The notes beneath the pieces are model-generated. The model searched no databases. It was not told the DNA's origin and worked only from the letters and a program-made list of their open reading frames with translations. A DNA stretch of 11,520 nt from Clostridia bacterium (lineage in GTDB: Bacteria > Bacillota_A > Clostridia > Christensenellales > Aristaeellaceae). Location: the NCBI GenBank assembly GCA_017398245.1, contig JAFQGN010000155.1, forward strand, positions 1-11,520, read 5' to 3'. Below, piece after piece: positions 1-5,369 of the stretch (position 1 is the first letter of the stretch; every line of letters begins with the position of its first letter). The position numbers were made by a program, and so were the translations under genes.

Positions 1-219
1 ATATTCACTGTCCGATACAGCATTTTCCAGAACTGCCTGCACATCTTCAATCTCGAGCTTATAACCGTAAACATGCGGAATAAGCTTTCTGGCTTCGGCA
101 TCATAATACGCATCCTGCGGCTACTGTGCCTGTTCGGACCCATAGCGAGGCTTCGCGCCCTGCGGCTGCTGGGGCGGATAAAGGCCGGAGCGAAGATACT
201 CTGCGCCCTGCGTATGCAT
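1..219 (-). pseudogene. Left-edge minus-strand reading frame interrupted by an in-frame TAG; function unknown
   Basis: On the minus strand a frame with coding-like composition (many codons starting with G or A, acidic product) runs from an ATG at 219-217 to the left edge, so only the N-terminal part is visible. The first 32 codons give a Gln/Pro-rich, probably flexible segment (MHTQGAEYLRSGLYPPQQPQ...). TAG at 123-121 follows, then 40 more open codons whose product contains HVYGYKLEIEDVQAVLENAV, which looks like a folded region. No convincing Shine-Dalgarno precedes the ATG, and the frame stays open further upstream, so the start is uncertain. After the TAG the only usual start is a GTG at 42-40. 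I do not recognise the family. It may be a gene broken by a point mutation, a sequencing error, or a readthrough case. The plus strand and the other minus frame here are also open but give odd compositions. Confidence 0.4.
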
Positions 220-281
220 TCGCCGGTGTCGGTAAGAATCATGGAGATGCCCGGCGCTCCGGGGCCGGCGAGGCCTGCCAA

Positions 282-1124
282 ATGCATGGGGATGTTTTGC
301 GCCCCGCGCCTGTGGCTGCGGTTGTGAGCGATCTTTCCTGCTTTGGCCGCGCTGCGCTGGCGGTGTCCATCGGCGCGCTTTCGGCCATGGGCGTGCAGCC
401 GGTGGCGCTGCCGACCTCCGTGCTCTCCAGCCATACCGGCGGCTTCGGAACGCCCGCCAAGGCGGATCTGACCGGCTTCATGCGCCTGTGCGCGCAGCAT
501 TGGGCCGATATCGGCCTGCGCTTTGACGCTGTCTGCACCGGCTATATGGCAAACGCCGACCAGGCGGAAGCGGCGGCAGAGTTTTTGCGCATGCATCCGG
601 AAAGCGTCCGCATCGTCGACCCGGTCATGGGCGATCACGGCAGGATGTATTCTTCTCTGCCCGCCGACATGCCCGAGCGGATGCGCGTGCTTTCTGCCGG
701 GGCGATCATCACGCCGAACCGGACCGAGGCCGCGCTGCTGACCGGGCTTTCCATGCAGGAAAGGCCGACTGCTCTTCTGGAAGCGCTGCTGGAGAAGACG
801 CGGGCCGCCTGCGCGCTGATCACCGGCGCGGACAATGCAAACATCTGGATGGATCGCGCGGAGGGGAAGGCGTATGTCCACCCCTACGAGCCGGAGGAGG
901 GCGCGTATCCCGGCACGGGAGACCTGTTCGCCGCCGTGCTCACCGGCGCGCTGGCAAAGGGAGAGCCGATGCAGCGCGCGGTCGAAAGGGCGGCATGGTT
1001 CGTGAAAAAAGCTGTGGCGCGCACGAACGCTTTGGGCAGCGACAGCCGCTGCGGCGTGCAGTTCGAGGGCCTTTTGCATCTGCTTGCCGATGGGGCGGCG
1101 GAGTGCTATAATACCATTGGGTAA
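282..1124 (+). CDS. pdxK: Pyridoxamine/pyridoxal kinase (PfkB-like, vitamin B6 salvage)
   Basis: This ribokinase-fold enzyme phosphorylates pyridoxamine, pyridoxal or pyridoxine with ATP in the cytoplasm, feeding PLP salvage. Visible family signatures are VSDLSCFGR near the N-terminus, LSAMGVQPVALPTSVLSSHT, VDPVMGDHG (about residues 110-118), ITPNRTEA, and the catalytic anion-hole motif PGTGD with the catalytic Asp near residue 213. From ATG 282 the protein is 280 aa, the usual family length. The frame is open upstream to 126, but the added 52 residues do not resemble the family. GAGG at 270-273 is a modest ribosome site for ATG 282; TTG 297 or GTG 312 are alternatives. No promoter was recognised upstream. 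The last codons of the gene contain the promoter of the next gene. The identification is firm; the start is less so. Confidence 0.9.
   Translation: MHGDVLRPAPVAAVVSDLSCFGRAALAVSIGALSAMGVQPVALPTSVLSSHTGGFGTPAKADLTGFMRLCAQHWADIGLRFDAVCTGYMANADQAEAAAEFLRMHPESVRIVDPVMGDHGRMYSSLPADMPERMRVLSAGAIITPNRTEAALLTGLSMQERPTALLEALLEKTRAACALITGADNANIWMDRAEGKAYVHPYEPEEGAYPGTGDLFAAVLTGALAKGEPMQRAVERAAWFVKKAVARTNALGSDSRCGVQFEGLLHLLADGAAECYNTIG
1084..1112 (+). promoter_or_regulatory. Sigma-A promoter for the phosphodiesterase gene, inside the pdxK 3' end
   Basis: The -35 box TTGCCG (1084-1089) and -10 box TATAAT (1107-1112) are separated by 17 bp, and the -10 is preceded by TGC, giving a perfect extended -10 (TGnTATAAT). 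Transcription would start near 1119, just before the kinase stop codon, giving a leader of about 33 nt that holds the Shine-Dalgarno at 1139-1143. Confidence 0.7.
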
Positions 1125-1151
1125 CCATGGAAAATAAAGGGGGACACGAAC

Positions 1152-1880
1152 ATGTTGGTATGGGCGCACAGGGGCGCATCTGCATATGCACCGGAAAACA
1201 CTCTGGAAGCCTTCAAGCTGGCGGCGGACATGCGCGCGGACGGCGTGGAGCTGGACGTGCACATCTGCAAAAGCGGCGAAGTCGTCGTCTGTCACGATGA
1301 GACGATCGACCGCACCAGCAGCGGCACGGGCAAGATCTGCGAAATGACTCTGGAAGAGCTCAAGCAGTATTCCTTCCATAACGGCATGGAACAATACGAA
1401 GGCGCGAAGATCCCCACGCTGAAGGAAGTGTACGAGCTGCTCGCGCCCACCGGCCTTACGGTGAACGTGGAGCTGAAGACCGATAACATCTGGTACGATG
1501 GGATCGAAGCCAAGTGCATCGCCATTGCCGAAGAATGCGGCATGACCGAAAAGGTGATCTATTCCTCGTTCAACCACCGCAGCCTTGCAAAACTGCTCGA
1601 ACTCAAGAGCGACGTCTACACCGGCCTGCTCTACGGTAAGGCCATGGAGGGCGTGGAGGACGACGCGACCTATGCCGTGGAGCATAAGGCGACCGCCGTG
1701 CACCCCTATTTCAAGCATTGCCACCGCGAGAACTACATGCAGCGCATGGCGGAAGAAAACGTGCTGGTCAACCCGTGGACCATCAACGACGAGGAAGAGA
1801 TGAAGGCGCAGCTTGCCCTGGGCATCAACGCCATCATCACCAACAACCCCGATATCGCGCTGAAGGTGGCCGGCCGCTGA
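1152..1880 (+). CDS. Glycerophosphodiester phosphodiesterase (GDPD family, cytosolic)
   Basis: It hydrolyses glycerophosphodiesters (deacylated phospholipids) to sn-glycerol 3-phosphate and an alcohol. The 242-aa TIM-barrel protein starts directly with the family signature AHRGASAYAPENT: His6-Arg7 catalytic, Glu15-Asn16-Thr17. It then shows VELDVH (Glu33, Asp35 metal ligands), CHDE (catalytic His48) and VNVELK (Glu107), so the active site looks complete. There is no signal peptide or membrane segment, and the length matches cytosolic UgpQ-type enzymes rather than secreted GlpQ. ATG 1152 has GGGGG at 1139-1143, 8 nt upstream. It lies 27 bp after pdxK with its own promoter inside that gene, and a strong hairpin follows the stop codon. 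No transporter for glycerophosphodiesters is next to it. The family is certain; the in vivo substrate is not shown. Confidence 0.93.
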   Translation: MLVWAHRGASAYAPENTLEAFKLAADMRADGVELDVHICKSGEVVVCHDETIDRTSSGTGKICEMTLEELKQYSFHNGMEQYEGAKIPTLKEVYELLAPTGLTVNVELKTDNIWYDGIEAKCIAIAEECGMTEKVIYSSFNHRSLAKLLELKSDVYTGLLYGKAMEGVEDDATYAVEHKATAVHPYFKHCHRENYMQRMAEENVLVNPWTINDEEEMKAQLALGINAIITNNPDIALKVAGR

Positions 1881-1924
1881 GGAATGGGAACAATTCCCGG
1901 CGAATACACGTATAACGAATGCAG

Positions 1925-1970
1925 GCATGCTGCCGGGGGAAGCCCCGGCAGCATGCGCAGTCGTTTTCTC
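1925..1970 (+). terminator. Probable intrinsic terminator after the GDPD gene
   Basis: A perfect 14-bp stem, GCATGCTGCCGGGG (1925-1938) with CCCCGGCAGCATGC (1943-1956), closes a 4-nt GAAG loop. TCGTTTTCTC follows, giving a short T tract at 1964-1967 seven nt beyond the stem. The stem is very stable; the T tract is modest and not immediately adjacent, so efficiency is uncertain. Confidence 0.6.
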
Positions 1971-2010
1971 CCGAATAGGAGCAGCGCCTGCTTTCTTTCG
2001 GGAGAAAACG
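1962..2010. other. Second perfect inverted repeat, in the leader of the GNAT gene
   Basis: CGTTTTCTCCCGAA (1962-1975) pairs perfectly over 14 bp with TTCGGGAGAAAACG (1997-2010). The 21-nt apical part contains a further stem AGCAG (1980-1984) / CTGCT (1988-1992) that G-T pairs can extend. The left arm includes the T tract of the preceding terminator. The hairpin ends 8 nt before the Shine-Dalgarno of the acetyltransferase. It could be a leader element, an operator or a second terminator; the right arm is not followed by a T tract. Confidence 0.5.
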
Positions 2011-2030
2011 GACAGAATGGAGAGAAAAAT

Positions 2031-2609
2031 ATGTACGACAGATCCATGCCGAACGTATCGCTGGAAATGCGCGCGAAGCTGACGGGGGAGATCCCTGTAT
2101 GGGAAGCGCCCGCACCGTATTCCGTGCGGTTTTTCCGCGCAGGGGAAGATGGCGACTGGGCGCGCATACAGACCTCGGCGGAGGAATTCGCCTGCGAAGA
2201 GGACGCGCTCAAGCGCGGCTTTGGCAACAGCTTCAAGCGCGATTATCTTCTGCTGGACGGCCGCATGTTCTTTGCGGTGGACGAAAACGACGTGCCTGTG
2301 GGCACCACCAGCGCATGGTTTGACGGCGATATCGGCATGCTGCACTGGGTGGGCGTGCACGCCGATCATCAGGGCAAGGGGCTTGCCCGCCCGATGATCT
2401 CGGCCGCGCTGCGCCGCATGCAGGAATTCGGCTACAAAAAGGCCATGCTGCACACCCAGCCGCCGAGCTGGGTCGCCATCCGGCTGTATCTGGAATTCGG
2501 CTTCAAGCCCGTATGGCCCAAGGATGAGAAGACGCTGGAGGGCTGGAAGGCCGTGTACGCGAAACTGGGAAAGGAATTCAGCAAAGAGGAATGCGCAGAC
2601 TGGGATTGA
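2031..2609 (+). CDS. GNAT-family N-acetyltransferase
   Basis: A 192-aa protein predicted to move an acetyl group from acetyl-CoA to an unknown amine or protein. The GNAT core is visible: beta4 with LHWVGVHADHQGKGLARPMI (about residues 104-123), where HQGKGLA is the Q/RxxGxG/A pyrophosphate-binding loop, then a long helix (SAALRRMQEFGYKKAMLHT) and the C-terminal AIRLYLEFGFKPVW (149-162), with the usual Tyr that protonates the CoA thiol. The N-terminal 30 residues are less typical and may bind substrate. ATG 2031 has GGAGAG at 2019-2024, 6 nt upstream. An in-frame ATG at 1884 would place the upstream hairpins inside the coding region, so it is rejected. The 3' end overlaps the following YdcF-like gene by 19 nt, implying coupled translation. 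Family clear, substrate unknown. Confidence 0.88.
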   Translation: MYDRSMPNVSLEMRAKLTGEIPVWEAPAPYSVRFFRAGEDGDWARIQTSAEEFACEEDALKRGFGNSFKRDYLLLDGRMFFAVDENDVPVGTTSAWFDGDIGMLHWVGVHADHQGKGLARPMISAALRRMQEFGYKKAMLHTQPPSWVAIRLYLEFGFKPVWPKDEKTLEGWKAVYAKLGKEFSKEECADWD

Positions 2610-3181
2610 TCTGGAAAATCGTGCTGATCGGCGGCCTTGCGGGCATCGTGTGCTGGGTCGCGCTGGCAACGGCCGTGTTCATTAAGGAAGAGACCACGCC
2701 CGAACCGGGCAAGGCCGATTGCATCATTGTGCTGGGCGCAAAGGTGCGGCCGGAGGGAGACCCTTCCACGGCGCTGCTGCGCAGGCTGGAAAAAGCGCTG
2801 GAATGCTATGAAAAGGGCCTTGCGCCGGCGATCATCGTGTGCGGCGCGCAGGGCGCAGACGAGCCCTGCACCGAAGCCGAAGCCATGAAGAAATGGCTGG
2901 TGGAACAGGGCGTTCCGCCGGAGGCCGTTATCGAAGAGCGCGAAAGCACCTCTACGGAAGAGAACCTTGCCAACGCCAAGGCGATCATGGAAGAGAAGGG
3001 CATGCGCACCTGCATTGTGACCACGAACGCCTATCATCTCACCCGCGCGATGTGGATCGCCGGGGATGCCGGGCTGGACGCGCAGGGAGCGGCCGCGCTC
3101 AATAATATCACGCTGCAGACCCGCGTGCGCCTGCGCATGCGCGAGGCCGTCAGCTGGGTGCTGTATTTCCTCGGGATTTGA
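2591..3181 (+). CDS. YdcF/SanA-like DUF218 protein, membrane-anchored
   Basis: A 196-aa protein with an N-terminal membrane segment (about residues 7-30, after MRRLGLIWK) and no later one, so it is probably anchored with its domain outside the membrane. The DUF218 core is clear: KADCIIVLGAKV (41-52), RLEKALECYEKG, PAIIVCGAQGADEP, EAEAMKKWLVEQGVPPEAVI, the acidic-Ser/Thr stretch EESTSTEENLANAK-like (about 116-130), and IVTTNAYHLTRA (142-153), which holds the conserved His. Members such as SanA and ElyC act in envelope biology, but the chemical activity is poorly defined. The start lies inside the preceding acetyltransferase gene with AGAGGA immediately before it; this spacing is short, so translation may depend on coupling. 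A second, soluble relative lies at 5370-5987. Family certain, role unknown. Confidence 0.88.
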   Translation: MRRLGLIWKIVLIGGLAGIVCWVALATAVFIKEETTPEPGKADCIIVLGAKVRPEGDPSTALLRRLEKALECYEKGLAPAIIVCGAQGADEPCTEAEAMKKWLVEQGVPPEAVIEERESTSTEENLANAKAIMEEKGMRTCIVTTNAYHLTRAMWIAGDAGLDAQGAAALNNITLQTRVRLRMREAVSWVLYFLGI

Positions 3182-3194
3182 TGGGCTACGCTTA

Positions 3195-3368
3195 TGGGAC
3201 TCCGACCCTTGGAACCCTGCCAAAGGGGCTCTGCCCCTCTGGACTCCCTGCTTAAGGGATATACGGCGCTGCGTCCGAATCTTCGATTTGGCCGTCAGCG
3301 GTCCGGCGTGGCCGGACTGGCAAACCAAAAGGTTTGCCACCTCGCCCTTAAGAATCCCATCATTGGGG
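3195..3368 (-). repeat. Two-hairpin repeat, copy A, with an 86-nt insert in the loop of hairpin 1
   Basis: Read on the minus strand, a head (CCCAATGATGGGATTC) leads into stem 1, CTTAAGGG (3352-3345) paired with CCCTTAAG (3258-3251). Hairpin 2 follows as GGGG-CAGAG-CCCC (3237-3225). Instead of a 3-4 nt loop, stem 1 encloses 86 nt (3259-3344) that fold into three further arms. The element begins 13 nt after the stop codon of the YdcF-like gene, hairpin 2 nearest the gene. Confidence 0.6.
3251..3352. other. Multi-arm structured segment inside repeat copy A
   Basis: CTTAAGGG/CCCTTAAG closes three internal arms. Arm 1: CGCTG (3267-3271) pairs with CAGCG (3296-3300) and encloses a 7-bp hairpin at 3275-3291. 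Arm 2: GTCCGGC (3301-3307) / GCCGGAC (3311-3317), loop GTG. Arm 3: TGGCAAACC (3318-3326) / GGTTTGCCA (3331-3339), loop AAAA. The fold is possible on either strand. It could be a structured RNA or a small inserted element; no known RNA family is recognised. Confidence 0.45.
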
Positions 3369-3440
3369 AATGGAGTTATAGTTTGGCTTGAGGTTCGGCC
3401 GACAGGCGGTCGTGCTTGTTGGTTATGAATAGTTAATGAG

Positions 3441-3508
3441 TTCAATATAAGGGATTCTCAAGGGTCGAAGATCCTTGAGCGGGGTTCCAAGGGGCAGAGT
3501 CCCGGCGT
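3441..3508 (+). repeat. Two-hairpin repeat, copy B
   Basis: The head (TTCAATATAAGGGATT) is followed by stem 1, CTCAAGGGTC (3457-3466) with GATCCTTGAG (3470-3479), loop GAA, containing one G-T pair. CGGGGTTCCAA then leads to hairpin 2, GGGG (3491-3494) with TCCC (3500-3503), loop CAGAG, and a CGGCG end. Confidence 0.6.
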
Positions 3509-3562
3509 GATCTCAGGAATCTCCTGTACCCCTGAAAAATCCCGTCTTTGGGATAGGGTATA
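3480..3562 (-). repeat. Two-hairpin repeat, copy E (degenerate, inverted, overlapping copy B)
   Basis: Read on the minus strand, a CCCAAAG head (3553-3547) precedes GGGATTTTTCAGG and a weak stem 1: TCAGG/CCTGA at 3535-3513, or alternatively CAGGA/TCCTG. The hairpin 2 region is then shared with copy B, so B and E form a head-out inverted pair around one hairpin 2. Confidence 0.4.
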
Positions 3563-3604
3563 CACGCAGCAACAGAGGTCAGAACCGAATAAACAGGGAA
3601 TAAT

Positions 3605-3670
3605 ATAACCCAAATAATGAGGGATCCAAGGGGAATCATTCCCCTTGGCGGGGTCTGGGGTAGAGCCCCG
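3605..3670 (+). repeat. Two-hairpin repeat, copy C, in the era leader
   Basis: The head CCCAAATAATGAGGGATC leads to a perfect 10-bp stem 1, CCAAGGGGAA (3626-3635) / TTCCCCTTGG (3639-3648), loop TCA. CGGGGTCT follows, then hairpin 2: GGGG (3657-3660) / CCCC (3666-3669), loop TAGAG. It lies directly upstream of the era ribosome site. Confidence 0.65.
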
Positions 3671-3676
3671 GCGGAA

Positions 3677-3717
3677 CTCCTTGGCGGAGCCCCGGCATCC
3701 CGATGCCAGATAAGGAG
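3677..3717 (+). promoter_or_regulatory. Possible structure hiding the era ribosome-binding site
   Basis: CTCCTT (3677-3682) is perfectly complementary to the era Shine-Dalgarno AAGGAG (3712-3717). Between them is a small hairpin, GGCAT (3694-3698) / ATGCC (3703-3707). Together they could form a structure that masks the ribosome site. This is a prediction from pairing only. Confidence 0.35.
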
Positions 3718-3727
3718 AGTGTCATTT

Positions 3728-4624
3728 TTGCAGAATCAGGAGAAGGGTTATCGTTCGGGCTTTGTCGCCATTCTGGGCGCGCCGAACGTGGGCAAGAGCA
3801 GCATCATGAACCGTTTTGTGGGCGAAAAGGTCTCAATCGTTTCCAACCGCCCGCAGACCACCCGCACGAAGCTGCTGGGCGTCGCCTCGCGCGACGACGT
3901 GCAGATCGTCTTTGTGGACACCCCCGGCCTGCACAGGCCGCGCACGAAGCTGGGCGAATATATGATGAGCGCGGCGCGCGAGGCCAAGGAAGGCGTGGAC
4001 GCCGTCCTGTTCGTGACCGACGGCCAGCATATCTCCTCGCCGGAGCTGATGCAGGAAGCGCTGAAGATGAACTGCCCGAAGTTCCTTGCGGTCAACAAGA
4101 TCGATATCTGCGCGCACGAGGATCTCATGCCGCAGATGCTCAAGCTCAACGATCTGGGCTTTGACGAGGTCGTGCCGGTCAGCGCGCGCACGGGCAAGAA
4201 TATGGAAGTGCTCTGGAAGCTGATCGCCGAGGCCATGCCCGAGGGCCCGCAGTATTTCCCGGACGATATGATCACCGACCAGCCGGAGCAGATCCTCGTG
4301 GGCGAGATCATCCGCGAAAAGGCGCTGCGCAATCTGTCTGAAGAGATCCCGCACGGCGTGGGCGTCGAAATGCTTTCGATGAAGAAGATGTCCGATCATC
4401 TCACCGAGATCCACGCAAACGTGTACTGCGAAAAGGAAAGCCACAAGTCCATCATCATCGGCAAGCACGCCGCCATGCTCAAGAAGATCGGTTCCGAGGC
4501 GCGCTACGATATCGAACGCCTTCTGGGCGTGAAGGTGATGCTGCAGCTGTGGGTCAAGGTGCGCGAGGACTGGCGCAATAAGCCGGGCGATCTGAAGACT
4601 CTGGGCTATGTGAAAGAGGACTAA
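3728..4624 (+). CDS. era: GTPase Era (30S ribosome assembly / 16S rRNA maturation)
   Basis: Era binds GTP and the 3' end of 16S rRNA and aids 30S subunit maturation. All G motifs are visible: G1 GAPNVGKSS (residues 17-25), G2 PQTTRTK (42-48), G3 DTPGL (64-68), G4 NKID (123-126) and G5 SAR (152-154). The C-terminal KH domain carries the IIGKHA loop (243-248), and the protein ends with the typical KVREDWRNKP segment. Length is 298 aa, normal for Era. The frame is open back to 3617, but that part runs through the repeat hairpins. The start is taken as TTG 3728, with AAGGAG at 3712-3717 ten nt upstream and MQNQEKGYRSGF matching Era N-termini. G1 has Ala-Pro where many Era proteins have Arg-Pro, a known variant. 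recO follows after 3 bp. Usual upstream partners (ybeY, dgkA, cdd) are absent. Confidence 0.96.
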   Translation: MQNQEKGYRSGFVAILGAPNVGKSSIMNRFVGEKVSIVSNRPQTTRTKLLGVASRDDVQIVFVDTPGLHRPRTKLGEYMMSAAREAKEGVDAVLFVTDGQHISSPELMQEALKMNCPKFLAVNKIDICAHEDLMPQMLKLNDLGFDEVVPVSARTGKNMEVLWKLIAEAMPEGPQYFPDDMITDQPEQILVGEIIREKALRNLSEEIPHGVGVEMLSMKKMSDHLTEIHANVYCEKESHKSIIIGKHAAMLKKIGSEARYDIERLLGVKVMLQLWVKVREDWRNKPGDLKTLGYVKED

Positions 4625-4627
4625 ACC

Positions 4628-5347
4628 ATGCGGCAGATCACCGACGCCATCGTGCTGCGCAGGGCAGACTGGCGCGATTACGATCGCATGGCCACGCTGC
4701 TCACGCCCCAAGGCCGCATAGACGCCGTGGCCCGTGGCTGCCGAAAGCCGAAATCCCCTCTGCTTGCGGCGGCGGAACCGTTCACGGCGGGGGAATATGC
4801 TCTGTATGAAAGCAAAGGCCGCTATACCATCGAGCAGTTCCGCGCGACCGATACCTTTTACCCCCTGCGCATGGATTACGACCGCATTGTGCACGGGGCG
4901 TACTGGCTGCGCCTTGCGGATGTGCAGGCTATGCCGGATCAGGATTGCAGCGAGCTGTTCCATTTGCTGCTGCGCGCGCTTGCGCACCTGGCCTATACGG
5001 AACTGAGCCCGGAAATGCTCACCATGGCGTTTGAACTGCATTATATGCGCATTCTCGGCGTTTCGCCGCGCATGGACGAGTGCGTGCGCTGCGCAAAGCC
5101 TGTCGATTCCGCCGCGTGGTTCGATGCCCAGGGAGGCGGCGTCGTTTGCGAAACGTGCAAACGCGCTCTGCCCGATATTTCCAACGGCGCGCGGCGAATC
5201 CTCATGCGCACGCCGCTCGTGCGGTTCGATAACGCCGCAAAGCTGGAAGGCCATGCCAATCTGGAAGAAGCGCAGCGCTTTACGCGGCTGTTCATCTCCC
5301 GCCGGGTGGATATCGGCACGATGAACGCGCCGGAAATGCTTTTGTAA
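4628..5347 (+). CDS. recO: DNA repair protein RecO
   Basis: RecO acts with RecR (and RecF) to load RecA onto SSB-coated single-stranded DNA and to anneal strands in the RecFOR recombination-repair pathway. The 239-aa protein has the N-terminal OB fold (ITDAIVLRRADWRDYDRMATLLTPQGR-type start, then RGCRKPKSPL at about 37-46), a central helical region, and a four-Cys zinc site: Cys152 and Cys155 (CVRC), Cys174 and Cys177 (CETC). Length is typical. It starts 3 nt after the era stop codon without a strong Shine-Dalgarno of its own, so it is probably translated by coupling. The era-recO order is widespread in Bacillota and supports the call. Confidence 0.95.
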   Translation: MRQITDAIVLRRADWRDYDRMATLLTPQGRIDAVARGCRKPKSPLLAAAEPFTAGEYALYESKGRYTIEQFRATDTFYPLRMDYDRIVHGAYWLRLADVQAMPDQDCSELFHLLLRALAHLAYTELSPEMLTMAFELHYMRILGVSPRMDECVRCAKPVDSAAWFDAQGGGVVCETCKRALPDISNGARRILMRTPLVRFDNAAKLEGHANLEEAQRFTRLFISRRVDIGTMNAPEMLL

Positions 5348-5369
5348 GAACACGAAAGGGAGCTTGAAC

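Larger units (their letters stand above)
3182..3727. other. Gene-free 546-bp region dominated by hairpin repeats
   Basis: No credible gene is present: the open frames here have no ribosome sites, run through hairpins, and lack coding-like composition. The stretch holds copies A, B, E and C of a two-hairpin repeat (listed separately), an AT-rich gap at about 3420-3450 that may hold a weak promoter (TATAAG at 3446-3451), and the era leader with its ribosome site at 3712-3717. The spacer 3370-3440 shows nothing recognisable. Confidence 0.7.

Noticed and set aside
126..281. 52-residue N-terminal extension of the pyridoxamine kinase
   Set aside because: It does not resemble the family, whose conserved block begins about 15 residues after Met 282, and it is antisense to the left-edge minus frame.
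73..327. Plus-strand open frame with a Leu/Arg-rich product
   Set aside because: It overlaps the better minus-strand frame and the pyridoxamine kinase start in another frame, has no ribosome site, and its composition looks like a shadow frame.
2432..3445. 337-aa minus-strand open frame
   Set aside because: Antisense to the GNAT and YdcF-like genes and runs through the hairpin repeats; no ribosome site; Arg/His/Gly-rich shadow composition.
3195..3670. CRISPR-like array
   Set aside because: The repeats differ in orientation, length and spacing, and there are no regular unique spacers or cas genes.
3617..3727. 37-residue N-terminal extension of Era
   Set aside because: It translates repeat copy C and the era ribosome site itself; Era homologues start at about the TTG at 3728.
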